Part shown: positions 54,154-62,960 of the stretch, in pieces
Layout of the letters: each line of letters begins with the position of its first letter
How positions within the stretch are numbered: the stretch's first letter is position 1
From: Streptomyces triculaminicus
Lineage (GTDB): Bacteria > Actinomycetota > Actinomycetes > Streptomycetales > Streptomycetaceae
Reading direction: 5' to 3'
NCBI RefSeq assembly: GCF_017349075.1
Contig: NZ_JAFMOF010000005.1
Location: 496,001-560,000, forward strand
Length of the DNA: 64,000 bases
Position numbers and translations under genes: made by a program
Notes under the pieces: model-generated
What the model saw: the letters and a program-made list of their open reading frames with translations, nothing else
Database searches by the model: none
Told to the model about the DNA's origin: nothing

Positions 54154-55227
54154 ATGGGGTCCGAGGACCGGGACCGGCTCCAGGCGGTCCTGGAGGCGCT
54201 GCCCGCCGGCGCGGTGCTGCAGAGCCCGTCCGACGAGGTGCTGGCGGTCAACCGGAGGTTCACCGCCATGTTCGGCACGGACGGCGGGGCCGGCCTCTCC
54301 CCCGGCCGGCACGTCCACCGGGTGGCCGAGATCCGGCTCGAGGACGGGCGCGTCGTCCGGCGGGTGGTCGAGCCGCTGCGCAGGAACGGCGCGTACCTGG
54401 GCGCCCTGTGGATGTTCACGGACATCAGCGACGCCAAGCGACGCGAGCGCGACCTGGAGCGCGACAACCGGGCGCTGACGGAGCTGGCCCGGCAGCGCAA
54501 CACCTTCACCGCCGCCGCCTCCCACGAGCTGCGCACCCCGCTCACCTCCATCAGCAGCTTCGGCGAGCTGCTGGCGGACCCGGCCTTCGGCACCCTCACC
54601 GCCGAGCAGGCCTCCTTCCTCGACGCCATCCGGCGCAACGCCGGGCGGATGCAGCGGGTGATCTCCGACCTGCTGCTGACCACCCGCCTGCGGGCCTCCG
54701 GGCCCGAGCTGGAGTTCGCTCCCGTGGACGTACCGCGCATGCTGCAGGACGCCGTCATGGACCAGATGGGGGCGATCGAGCGGGCGGGCCTGTTCGCCGT
54801 GCTGGACTGCGCGAGCGGCCCCGCGCTGCGCGGCGACGGGCACCGGCTGCGGCATGTGCTGGGCAACCTGCTGGAGAACGCCGCGAAGTTCACCCCGCCC
54901 GGCGGCGACATCACCGTCACGGCCGCCCCCCGCGGCCCCTACTGGGACATCGAGGTGGCCGACACCGGCATCGGCATCCCCGAGGAGGCCCGCCACGAGA
55001 TCTTCACCGGCTTCGTCCGGGCGTCCAACGCCCGCTCCGGCGGCTACCCCGGGACGGGGCTGGGCCTGGCCATCGGGCGCAGCGTCGTCGAGCAGCACGG
55101 CGGCGCCATCTCGGCGGGGGCCGGGAGGGGAAGGGGCCGTCTTCCGCGTCCGGCTGCCGATCGCGGGGCCGCCGCCCACCGGCCGGGAGGACGTGTGACC
55201 GGCAACCCGGCCCGGGAGGGCGCATGA
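54154..55227 (+). CDS. PAS-type sensor histidine kinase, C-terminus probably frame-shifted
   Basis: A soluble sensor kinase: PAS-like N-terminus (ALPAGAVLQSPSDEVLAVNR), H-box FTAAASHELRTPLTSISSF with the phosphorylated His, then the ATPase domain with N-box NLLENAAKFTPP, G1 VADTGIGIPE and G2 GTGLGLAIG. The open frame ends in unrelated Arg/Gly-rich sequence (RGRGRLPRPAADRGAAAHR) up to 55227. Dropping one G from the G5 run at 55116-55120 would restore GEGAVFRVRLPIAG, the normal kinase end, with stop at 55198. ATG 54154 with AGGTGAGAGTC upstream is the preferred start; a TTG at 54115 is in frame. It pairs with the response regulator downstream. Confidence 0.85.
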   Translation: MGSEDRDRLQAVLEALPAGAVLQSPSDEVLAVNRRFTAMFGTDGGAGLSPGRHVHRVAEIRLEDGRVVRRVVEPLRRNGAYLGALWMFTDISDAKRRERDLERDNRALTELARQRNTFTAAASHELRTPLTSISSFGELLADPAFGTLTAEQASFLDAIRRNAGRMQRVISDLLLTTRLRASGPELEFAPVDVPRMLQDAVMDQMGAIERAGLFAVLDCASGPALRGDGHRLRHVLGNLLENAAKFTPPGGDITVTAAPRGPYWDIEVADTGIGIPEEARHEIFTGFVRASNARSGGYPGTGLGLAIGRSVVEQHGGAISAGAGRGRGRLPRPAADRGAAAHRPGGRVTGNPAREGA

Positions 55228-55271
55228 TCCGTACCCCCGCCCCGGAGGACGCATGACCCGCATCCTCGTCG
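55185..55271 (+). repeat. Three imperfect 29-bp direct repeats at the kinase-regulator junction
   Basis: Units starting at 55185, 55214 and 55243 each contain a GGAGG-type ribosome site, a few bases, then an ATG/GTG and TGA overlap, for example GGAGGACGCATGACCC in the third. The last one contains the response-regulator start. They look like duplications of a translation start region. Confidence 0.7.
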
Positions 55272-56002
55272 TGGAGGACGACCCCGACCTCGGCCTCGCC
55301 CTGCGCGTGCTGCTCACCCGCGCCGGCTACGAGGTGGCCCACGCCGACGACGGCCGCGAGGCCCTGCGGCTGCTGTTCGCCGAGCGGCCGGGCCTGCTGC
55401 TCCTGGACATCGGGCTGCCCGGCCTCGACGGCTGGGAGGTGCTCGAGCGCACCCGGGACATGAGCGACCTGCCCGTGCTGCTGCTCACGGCCCGCGGCGC
55501 CGAGAGCGACCGCGTGCGCGGCCTGCGCGCCGGCGCGGACGACTATCTGCCCAAGCCGTTCGGCAACGACGAGCTGCTGGCCCGGGTCGAGGCCCTGCTG
55601 CGGCGCAGCGCGCCGACCCGCTGGGCGGGCGACTCGTTCGGCGGGGACGGGCTGCGGCTGGTGCCCGAGCGGCGCTCGGCGGTGTGGCAGGGGCACGAGG
55701 CGCGGCTCAGCGACATCGAGTACCGGCTGCTGCAGGTGCTCGTCCGCAACCGGGGCCGGGTGATCACCACCGAGCAGTTGCTCGACCGGGTGTGGGACGA
55801 CCCGGAGGGCACGGGCCGGGAGCGGGTGAAGTTCGCGGTGCTGCGGCTGCGGCGCAAGCTGCGCCAGGCCGCCGGGGACGAGGCCGCCGACCCGCTGGAG
55901 GCCGTGCGCGGCCTGGGCTACCGCTACCGCGCGCCGGACGGGCCGGCGGGCGGGGAGCACGGGGGCGCGGGAGGGGGCGGAGGAGGGGGCGAAGGTCCCT
56001 GA
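55253..56002 (+). CDS. OmpR/PhoB-family response regulator
   Basis: A 249-residue protein. Receiver domain: acidic pocket VVEDD, phosphorylated Asp in LLLLDIGLPGLDGWEVL, LTARG and KPFG. Winged-helix output domain: LSDIEYRLLQVLVRNRGRVI and VFKAVLRLRRKL-type helices, with the GLGYRYRAP end. ATG 55253 lies after GGAGGACGC. The C-terminus is a Gly-rich tail (GGAGGGGGGGEGP). It is the probable partner of the adjacent kinase and a likely regulator of the epimerase/glycosyltransferase genes. Confidence 0.94.
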   Translation: MTRILVVEDDPDLGLALRVLLTRAGYEVAHADDGREALRLLFAERPGLLLLDIGLPGLDGWEVLERTRDMSDLPVLLLTARGAESDRVRGLRAGADDYLPKPFGNDELLARVEALLRRSAPTRWAGDSFGGDGLRLVPERRSAVWQGHEARLSDIEYRLLQVLVRNRGRVITTEQLLDRVWDDPEGTGRERVKFAVLRLRRKLRQAAGDEAADPLEAVRGLGYRYRAPDGPAGGEHGGAGGGGGGGEGP

Positions 56003-56128
56003 CCCGGCCGGGACCTAGGTCACCGATCATCCGGTCGCAACCGTCCGGCAACCGAAGTCCCCCCGGAAGGGCAACCGAGGAACCGCAGGCTCTGGTGCTG
56101 TCCCCACACGCCAGCTCAGGAGTCCCTC

Positions 56129-57259
56129 GTGCAGCCCCTGCCCCCGCGGAGTGTCGCCGTCGTCCTCGGTACCCGCCCCGAGCTCGTCAAGCTCACCGAC
56201 CTCGTGCGCCTGCTGGGCCCGGCGGCCCACCTGGTGCACACGGGACAGCACTACGACGAGGAGCTGTCGGGCCGCTTCCTGACCGAGCTGGGCCTGCCGG
56301 AGCCGACCTTCCTGACCGGCGTCGGCGGTCGTCCGCGCGCGGTGCAGATATCCGCCGCCCTCGCCCAGCTCGACGCGCTCTTCACCGCCGAGCCGCCGCT
56401 GGCCGTCGTCGTGCAGGGCGACACCAACGCCGCTCTCGCGGGTGCCCTGGCCGCCAACGCCCGCGGCATCCCCCTGGTGCACGTCGAGGCCGGCCTGCGC
56501 AGCCACGACCGCGCCATGCCCGAGGAGCACAACCGGGTCCTGATCGACCGCGTCGCCGACGTGTTGTGCGCCGCCACCGAGGACAACCGGGCGAACCTGC
56601 TCGCCGAGGGTGTCGCCGACGCCCGCATCGCCGTCACCGGCAACACCGTCGTCGAGGCCGTACGCAACCAGCTGCCCGGCGAGCGGGAGCGCGCGGCGCT
56701 CCTGGCCCGGCAGGGTCTTGTGGCCGACGGCTATGTCCTGGCCACCGTGCACCGGCCCGAGAACACCGACTCGGCCGAGGCGCTGCGGGCGATCCTGCGC
56801 GAGCTGGGCGCCCTCGCCACCGCCGACCGCCCGGTCGTGCTGCCGCTGCACCCGCGCACCCGGGCCCGCGTGGAGGCCGCCGGCCTCACGGACCTGCTGG
56901 CCCCGCTCACGGTGACCGCGCCCCTGGGCTACTCCGAGTTCCTCGCGCTGGCCCGCCACTCGGCGCTGCTGGTGTCGGACTCCGGCGGCATCCAGGAGGA
57001 GTGCACGGTCCTGGGCCGCCCGCTGGTGGTCGTCCGCCGCTCCACGGAGCGGCCGGAGGCCATGGCCGACTTCGCGGACCTGGTCGAGCCGGGCGCCGCC
57101 ATCGGCGCGGCCGCACGCCGCCGGCTGGCTTCCGGCGCGCAGGAACTGGAGCGCCTGGCCGCCCTGCCGAGCCCCTTCGGGGACGGCCTGGCGTCGGACC
57201 GCATCGTGGCGCTGCTGACGGCGATCGGCGCGCCGGCGGAGCTGGCCGCCGCCGCGTAA
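56129..57259 (+). CDS. wecB: UDP-N-acetylglucosamine 2-epimerase (non-hydrolysing)
   Basis: Converts UDP-GlcNAc to UDP-ManNAc. The 376-residue product has the conserved residues: GTRPE at the start, QGDTNAAL (catalytic Asp), HVEAGLRSHD and PEEHNR (Glu pair), HRPENTD (His) and SDSGGIQEE for UDP binding. No allosteric extension is visible. It starts at GTG 56129. UDP-ManNAc is a precursor of capsular or teichoic-type polymers, so with the next genes it suggests an exopolysaccharide. The symbol is given for family only. Confidence 0.92.
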   Translation: MQPLPPRSVAVVLGTRPELVKLTDLVRLLGPAAHLVHTGQHYDEELSGRFLTELGLPEPTFLTGVGGRPRAVQISAALAQLDALFTAEPPLAVVVQGDTNAALAGALAANARGIPLVHVEAGLRSHDRAMPEEHNRVLIDRVADVLCAATEDNRANLLAEGVADARIAVTGNTVVEAVRNQLPGERERAALLARQGLVADGYVLATVHRPENTDSAEALRAILRELGALATADRPVVLPLHPRTRARVEAAGLTDLLAPLTVTAPLGYSEFLALARHSALLVSDSGGIQEECTVLGRPLVVVRRSTERPEAMADFADLVEPGAAIGAAARRRLASGAQELERLAALPSPFGDGLASDRIVALLTAIGAPAELAAAA

Positions 57260-57314
57260 GGGTTCCTTCCCAGCCCCGCCCTTCCCGTAACCGGGGCTCC
57301 GCCCCGTACCCCCG

Positions 57315-57366
57315 GTCCTCAAGCGCCGGACGGCTTCGGATTCCAGCCCGTCCGGCGCTTGAGGAC
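57315..57366 (+). terminator. Streptomyces-type intergenic hairpin after the epimerase
   Basis: A perfect 19-bp stem (57315-57333 with 57348-57366) with 14-base loop. Its arm contains CTCAAGCGCCGGACGG, a hairpin sequence I recognise as common between genes in Streptomyces. It may serve as a terminator or a widespread repeat. Confidence 0.8.
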
Positions 57367-57456
57367 AAGAAACGGTGAAAGGGCGGGACCGGGGCCCCTT
57401 CCGCGCCGCACACGCAACGACCGCCCCCGCAAACCCACCCGGAGCCATTAGCCCGC

Positions 57457-58821
57457 ATGTTCTCCAGCCCCTTCCTCCTCGCCTTCCCCTTCTTCCTCCT
57501 GCTGTGCTTCCTGCTCTACTGGGCGGGCGCGCGCCATGCCTACCTGCGCCGCCCCGCCGTCGAGGACGGCGACCCGCACGCCTTCGACTGGCACTTCTTC
57601 GTCCCCTGCCGGGACGAGGAGGCCGTGGTCGGCACCACCGTGAGCCGGCTGCGCGCCGACCACCCGGGCGCCCATGTGTGGGTCATCGACGACGACAGCG
57701 ACGACCGCACCGGCGCGATCGTCGCCGCGCTGGCCGAGGAGGACCGCCGCGTCCACCTCGTCCGCCGCCACCGCCCCCACGCCCGCCAGGGCAAGGGCGC
57801 GGCCCTGAACGCCGCGTACGACGAGCTGAACCAGTTCCTGTCCAAGGACGTCGACCGCGAGCGCGCCGTGGTGTGCGTCATCGACGCCGACGGACAGCTC
57901 GACCCCCACGCCCTGGCCCGGGTCTCCGGCCCGCAGGGCTTCGGCGACCCGGAGACCGGCGGCGTGCAGGTCAGCGTCCGGATGCGCAACACCGACGACC
58001 CGCGCCCGCTGCCCGGCCGCGGACGGATCGCCAACGCCTTCGCCCGCCTCCTGGTGCGCATGCAGGACATGGAGTTCTCCGTCTCCAACGCCGGCATGCA
58101 GCTGCTGCGCGGCCGCACCGGCTCCGTGGGCCTCGGCGGCAACGGCCAGTTCACCCGGCTGGCCTCGCTCGACCGCATCGCCGCCGCCGAGCGCCGCCCC
58201 TGGCAGCGCGGCGCGCTGCTGGAGGACTACGAGCTGGGCCTGCACATGACCCTCACCGGCGACCGGATAACCCACATAGCCGACACCTGGGTCTCCCAGG
58301 AGGGCCTGCCGCACGGCCGCCGCTTCCTGACCCAGCGCACCCGCTGGGCGCAGGGCAACCTGCAGTGCGTCCGCTACGCGCCGCGCATCGTCTCCTCCCG
58401 CCACTACGGCGGCAAGGGCGTGCTGGAGACCCTCTACACCTTCCTGCAGCCGGTGGCCCACCTGGTCACGCTCGCGCTGTGCGCCGTGATGTTCGCGCTG
58501 CTCGGCCTGACGGCCGCTCAGGACGGCGTGGACGAGGCCTTCGGCGGCATGCTGGAGCTGTGGCCGCTGGTGCTGGCGCTGGCCGTGGTGTCCGTGACGC
58601 CGTTCGTACTCTGGGGCCCGGTCTACCGCCGCGACCGCGCGTCCGACCGGTCGCTGCTGACCGCCCTGCTGTGGGGGCTGGCACTGTGGCTGTACGCGTA
58701 CCACCTCTTCCCGGCGTCCGCGCGCGGCTTCGCGCGGATGCTGCGCGGCCGCAACGGCTGGGCCAAGACCCGGCGCAACGCCGAGCGCGTGGAGTCGGGC
58801 CCCGTGGCCATCGAGGCCTGA
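57457..58821 (+). CDS. Processive family-2 glycosyltransferase, membrane-bound
   Basis: A 454-residue protein with an N-terminal helix (FLLAFPFFLLLCFLLYWAG), then a GT2 catalytic domain with DDDSDDRTG, DADGQLD and the product-binding QRTRWAQG, the processive polymerase motif, followed by three or four C-terminal helices (VAHLVTLALCAVMFALLGL, LWPLVLALAVVSVTPFVLWG). This architecture is shared with cellulose/hyaluronan-type and beta-glycan synthases. The donor is unknown; the upstream 2-epimerase suggests an amino-sugar. ATG 57457 is the start. Confidence 0.9.
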   Translation: MFSSPFLLAFPFFLLLCFLLYWAGARHAYLRRPAVEDGDPHAFDWHFFVPCRDEEAVVGTTVSRLRADHPGAHVWVIDDDSDDRTGAIVAALAEEDRRVHLVRRHRPHARQGKGAALNAAYDELNQFLSKDVDRERAVVCVIDADGQLDPHALARVSGPQGFGDPETGGVQVSVRMRNTDDPRPLPGRGRIANAFARLLVRMQDMEFSVSNAGMQLLRGRTGSVGLGGNGQFTRLASLDRIAAAERRPWQRGALLEDYELGLHMTLTGDRITHIADTWVSQEGLPHGRRFLTQRTRWAQGNLQCVRYAPRIVSSRHYGGKGVLETLYTFLQPVAHLVTLALCAVMFALLGLTAAQDGVDEAFGGMLELWPLVLALAVVSVTPFVLWGPVYRRDRASDRSLLTALLWGLALWLYAYHLFPASARGFARMLRGRNGWAKTRRNAERVESGPVAIEA

Positions 58822-58920
58822 GCCCCCATCACCGGTTCATGCCATGAGTTCGGTCACAGAATCGGCCGACGAGGCAACTTCACGTACCGTTCCGCCATCT
58901 GACCGCCGGTGATATTTATG

Positions 58921-58937
58921 CCCGGAACGGTTCCGGG
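58921..58937 (+). promoter_or_regulatory. 17-bp palindrome at the start of the last cluster gene
   Basis: CCCGGAAC, G, GTTCCGGG is a perfect interrupted palindrome whose last base is the G of the GTG start at 58937. The position suits an operator or autoregulatory site; the binding protein is unknown. Confidence 0.45.
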
Positions 58938-60184
58938 TGGCGGAACGGAGCGTTGTGCGAATACCGGAACTCAGCTCGCGGATGCACTTGCTGCTGCTCA
59001 CCGCGTGGGCAGTGCTCTGGTTCATCGTCGTGGAGCCCAGCGGCGGCTTCTCCTGGCACTACCTGCGCACCGGCGGTGAGCTGATCTACGAGGGCGGCTC
59101 CTCGGGCGACGGCGGGCTCAACCTCTACGCCCGCCACCCCGAGCTGCAGATGGGCCCCATCAGCTTCCTGGTGGCGGGGCTGTTCAACCCCTTCCCGGCC
59201 GAGGTCGGGCAGGTGCTGGCCGAGGCGTTCATGTCGGGCCTGGGCCTGGTGATCCTGGTCCTCGCCGGACGCAGCGCCGCCCGCCACTTCCTGGGCACCG
59301 GCACCAACCACCAGCGGCTGCGGCAGCGGGTGCTCGTCGCGGGCCTGGCCTTCATCCCCATGTGGATCGAGGTCTCGGTCCGCTTCGCCCATCTGGACGA
59401 CGTTCTCGCGCTGTTCTTCACCGCCCTCGCGGTGTACTGCCTCACGCGCTGCAACGCGGCGGGCACCGGCATCTGCATGGCCCTGGCCCTGGACTCCAAG
59501 CCCACCGCGCTGGCGTTCCTGCCGCTGCTGCTGGCCCTGCCCAAGGAGCGGTGGCTGCGCGCGGGCCTGTGGTGCGTGGGCCTGGTGGCGGTGGCGTGGC
59601 TGCCGTTCTTCGTCGTCGACCCGCACTCGTTCGCCGCGGCGAAGTTCACCATCCCCAACAACCCGGCGTCCGCCCTGCGCTGGCTGGGCGCCAACGACCC
59701 CGAGACCCCGAACTGGGCCCGGCCCGCCCAGGCCGCGCTGGGCCTGGGCCTCGGCGCGATCGCCGTCTGGCGCGGCAGATGGGCGGCGGTGGTGCTGCTG
59801 GGCGCCAACGCCCGGATCGTCCTCGACCCCAGCGTCTACACCTACTACACCGCCTCCGTGCTGCTGGGCACGCTGCTGTGGGACGTGTGCGGCCAGCGGC
59901 GGCTGGTGCCGTGGTGGAGCTGGATCGCGCTGATGGTGCTCTACGGCAGCGTGTTCGCCGTGCCGGACGAGTCGGCCAAGGGCCTGATCCGGCTGGGGTT
60001 CGTGGTGGTGTCGACGGCCTACGTGCTCTTCGCACCCGTACGCGACCGCCGGGACCGGAACCAGCACAGGCCCCTCGACCGGGGGGACGAGGAGCCTGTG
60101 GAGGGGCCGTGGGGCCCCATGTGGGATCCGGGACGTACGAGGCCGTGGGCGCACCCGGGCCGTGAAAGACCCTGGGCGCGCTAG
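58937..60184 (+). CDS. Polytopic membrane protein (GT-C-like), function unknown
   Basis: A 415-residue protein with about ten membrane helices (LLLLTAWAVLWFIVV, ISFLVAGLFNPFPAEVG, VGLVAVAWLPFFVV, GLGLGAIAVWRG). Conserved-looking charged loops include WIEVSVRFAHLDDVLALFFT with a DD pair and YARHPELQMGP, as in DUF2029/GT87-like mannosyltransferase families. The C-terminus is hydrophilic and repeats RPWA/HPGR motifs. Starts at GTG 58937 (MAERSVVRIPEL) or GTG 58955. It lies in the epimerase/glycosyltransferase cluster and probably acts on the same polymer. The family call is tentative. Confidence 0.75.
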   Translation: MAERSVVRIPELSSRMHLLLLTAWAVLWFIVVEPSGGFSWHYLRTGGELIYEGGSSGDGGLNLYARHPELQMGPISFLVAGLFNPFPAEVGQVLAEAFMSGLGLVILVLAGRSAARHFLGTGTNHQRLRQRVLVAGLAFIPMWIEVSVRFAHLDDVLALFFTALAVYCLTRCNAAGTGICMALALDSKPTALAFLPLLLALPKERWLRAGLWCVGLVAVAWLPFFVVDPHSFAAAKFTIPNNPASALRWLGANDPETPNWARPAQAALGLGLGAIAVWRGRWAAVVLLGANARIVLDPSVYTYYTASVLLGTLLWDVCGQRRLVPWWSWIALMVLYGSVFAVPDESAKGLIRLGFVVVSTAYVLFAPVRDRRDRNQHRPLDRGDEEPVEGPWGPMWDPGRTRPWAHPGRERPWAR

Positions 60185-60208
60185 CCCTCGGGGCGCCGCC
60201 CGGGGGCG

Positions 60209-62830
60209 TCAGCCCTTGGGCAGGCCCTCGAGCTGGGCGGTGATCCGCTCGATGTCGGCCTCGGCCGTCTCCAGCCGCTTGCGGATCTTCTCCACGGCGG
60301 CCTCGGCGGCCTTGGCGAGGAACGCCTCGTTGCCCAGCTTGGCCGTGGACTGCGCCTTGTCCTTCTCGGCCGCCGCCAGCGCCTTGGCCAGACGCTTGCG
60401 CTCGGCCTCGACGTCGATCGTGCCGGACAGGTCGAGGGCGACCGTGGCACCGGCGATCGGCAGGGTCGCGGTGGCCTGGAAGCCGTCCTCGGCCGGCTGC
60501 AGGCGCAGCAGCTGACGGATCGCGCCCTCGTGGGCGGCCAGCGACGTGCCCGACAGGTCGAGCGTCGCCGGGACGCGCTGGCCGGGCTGCAGGCCCTGGT
60601 CGGCGCGGAAGCGGCGGACCTCGGTGATCACCTGCTGGAGGTTCTCGATCTCGGCCTCGGCGGCGGCGTCACGGAAGCCGCTGTCCTTGGGCCAGTCGGC
60701 GATGACGACCGACTCCTTGCCCGTGAGCGTGGTCCACAGCGTCTCGGTCACGAAGGGCATGACCGGGTGCAGCAGCTTGAGCGTGACGTCCAGGACCTCG
60801 CCGAGCACGCGCGCCGAGACCTTGGCCGGCTCGCCGCCGCCCATGAACGTGGTCTTGGACAGCTCGACGTACCAGTCGAAGACCTCGTCCCACGCGAAGT
60901 GGTAGAGGGCGTCGGTGAGCTTCGAGAACTGGTAGTCGTCGTAGTAGGCGTCGGCCTCGGCGATGGTGGCGTTGAGCCGGGAGAGGATCCAGCGGTCGGT
61001 GGCCGACAGCTCCTCGGCCGGCGGCAGCTCGCCCTCGAGCGTGGCGCCGTTCATCAGCGCGAAGCGGGTGGCGTTCCAGATCTTGTTGGCGAAGTTGCGG
61101 GACGCCTGGACCCAGTCCTCGCCGATCGGCACGTCCGTGCCCGGGTTCGCGCCCTTGGCCAGGGTGAAGCGGACGGCGTCGGAGCCGTACTGGTCCATCC
61201 AGTCCAGGGGGTCTACGGCGGTGCCCGACGACTTCGACATCTTCTTGCCGAACTGGTCGCGGACCAGACCGGTGAGCGCGATCGTGTGGAACGGCGGCTC
61301 GCCGTCCATCGCGTACAGGCCGAACATCATCATCCGGGCGACCCAGAAGAAGATGATGTCGTGGCCCGTGACCAGGACGTCGGTGGCGTAGAACTTCTCC
61401 AGGTCCGGGGTCTTCGCCGGCCAGCCGAGCGTGGAGAACGGCCACAGGCCGGAGGAGAACCAGGTGTCCAGGACGTCCGGGTCCTGGGTCCAGCCCTCGC
61501 CGGACGGCGGCTGCTCGTCGGGGCCGACGCAGACGGTCTCGCCGTCGGGGCCGTACCAGACGGGGATGCGGTGACCCCACCACAGCTGGCGCGAGATGCA
61601 CCAGTCGTGCATGTTGTCGACCCAGTCGAAGTAGCGCTTCGACATGTCCGCCGGGTGGATGGCGACCTTGCCGTCGCGGACGGCGTCGCCGGCCGCCTGG
61701 GCGAGCGGCTCGACCTTGACCCACCACTGCATGGACAGACGCGGCTCGAGCGTCGTCTTGCAGCGCGAGCAGTGACCGACGGAGTGGACGTAGGGGCGCT
61801 TCTCGGCCACGATCCGGCCCTCGGCGCGCAGGGCGCCGACGATGGCGGAGCGGGCCTCGAAGCGGTCCAGGCCGAGGAACGGGCCGTGGACGGTGATGAT
61901 GCCGCGCTCGTCCATGACGGTCATCGACTCGAGGCCGTGGCGCTGGCCGATCGCGAAGTCGTTGGGGTCGTGCGCGGGCGTGACCTTGACGGCACCGGTG
62001 CCGAACTCGGGGTCGACGTGGGTGTCGGCGACCACCGGGATCGTGCGGTCGGTCAGCGGCAGCTTGATCCGCTTGCCGACGAGGTGGGCGTAGCGCTCGT
62101 CCTCCGGGTGGACGGCCACGGCGGTGTCGCCGAGCATCGTCTCGGCGCGGGTCGTGGCGACGACCAGCGTCTCGTCACCCTCGCCGTAGGTGATGGAGAC
62201 GAGCTCGCCGTCGTCGTCCTGGTACTCGACCTCGATGTCGGAGATCGCGGTGAGGCAGCGGGGGCACCAGTTGATGATGCGCTCGGCGCGGTAGATCAGC
62301 TCGTCGTCGTAGAGCTTCTTGAAGATCGTCTGGACGGCCTTGGAGAGGCCCTCGTCCATGGTGAAGCGCTCACGGCTCCAGTCGACGCCGTCACCCAGAC
62401 GACGCATCTGGCCGAGGATCTTGCCGCCGTACTCCTCCTTCCACTGCCAGACGCGCTCGGTGAACGCCTCACGGCCCAGGTCGTGGCGGGAGACGCCCTC
62501 CTTGCCGAGCTCACGCTCGACCACGTTCTGCGTGGCGATGCCGGCGTGGTCCATGCCGGGCAGCCACAGCGCCTCGAAGCCCTGCATGCGCTTGCGCCGG
62601 GTGAGGGCGTCCATGAGCGTGTGCTGGAAGGCGTGGCCCAGGTGGAGCGAGCCGGTGACGTTCGGCGGGGGGATGACGATGGTGTACGGGGGCTTCTCGC
62701 TCTTGGCGTCGGCCGTGAAGTAACCGCGCTCTACCCAGCGCTCGTACAGCGGTCCCTCTACCGCGGCCGGCGCGTACTGGGTCGGCAGTTCGGGGGCGCT
62801 GTCTGGTGTCTGCTGAGTGTTCTCGGTCAC
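60209..62830 (-). CDS. valS: Valyl-tRNA synthetase
   Basis: Charges tRNA-Val. The 873-residue product is full length: HLGH at 63-66 (HIGH), the CP1 editing domain (TTRAETMLGDTAVAVHPED), KMSKS near residue 530 (KKMSKSSGTAVDP), an anticodon-binding domain, and a C-terminal coiled-coil arm (IDVEAERKRLAKALAAAEKDK, then AAVEKIRKRLETAEADIERI). GTG 62830 is the start; no strong ribosome site is visible (CCCCCC precedes it), hinting at a leaderless or weakly initiated message. It normally adjoins folC; here the accessory cluster separates them. Confidence 0.96.
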   Translation of the reverse strand: MTENTQQTPDSAPELPTQYAPAAVEGPLYERWVERGYFTADAKSEKPPYTIVIPPPNVTGSLHLGHAFQHTLMDALTRRKRMQGFEALWLPGMDHAGIATQNVVERELGKEGVSRHDLGREAFTERVWQWKEEYGGKILGQMRRLGDGVDWSRERFTMDEGLSKAVQTIFKKLYDDELIYRAERIINWCPRCLTAISDIEVEYQDDDGELVSITYGEGDETLVVATTRAETMLGDTAVAVHPEDERYAHLVGKRIKLPLTDRTIPVVADTHVDPEFGTGAVKVTPAHDPNDFAIGQRHGLESMTVMDERGIITVHGPFLGLDRFEARSAIVGALRAEGRIVAEKRPYVHSVGHCSRCKTTLEPRLSMQWWVKVEPLAQAAGDAVRDGKVAIHPADMSKRYFDWVDNMHDWCISRQLWWGHRIPVWYGPDGETVCVGPDEQPPSGEGWTQDPDVLDTWFSSGLWPFSTLGWPAKTPDLEKFYATDVLVTGHDIIFFWVARMMMFGLYAMDGEPPFHTIALTGLVRDQFGKKMSKSSGTAVDPLDWMDQYGSDAVRFTLAKGANPGTDVPIGEDWVQASRNFANKIWNATRFALMNGATLEGELPPAEELSATDRWILSRLNATIAEADAYYDDYQFSKLTDALYHFAWDEVFDWYVELSKTTFMGGGEPAKVSARVLGEVLDVTLKLLHPVMPFVTETLWTTLTGKESVVIADWPKDSGFRDAAAEAEIENLQQVITEVRRFRADQGLQPGQRVPATLDLSGTSLAAHEGAIRQLLRLQPAEDGFQATATLPIAGATVALDLSGTIDVEAERKRLAKALAAAEKDKAQSTAKLGNEAFLAKAAEAAVEKIRKRLETAEADIERITAQLEGLPKG

Positions 62831-62960
62831 GGGGGGAATTCTACGGGGCGGGGGTGACAGCTCACGAACCCGTTTCCGTCCGGCCCGGCCCCGCCGTAAG
62901 CGACGGATAAACGATCGTGAAGGATGACCTATCCATGTCTGTCGAGACACAGAGGCGACG

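Noticed and set aside
60530..62857. Long plus-strand frame antisense to valS
   Set aside because: valS has complete HIGH and KMSKS motifs and uniform codon bias on the minus strand.
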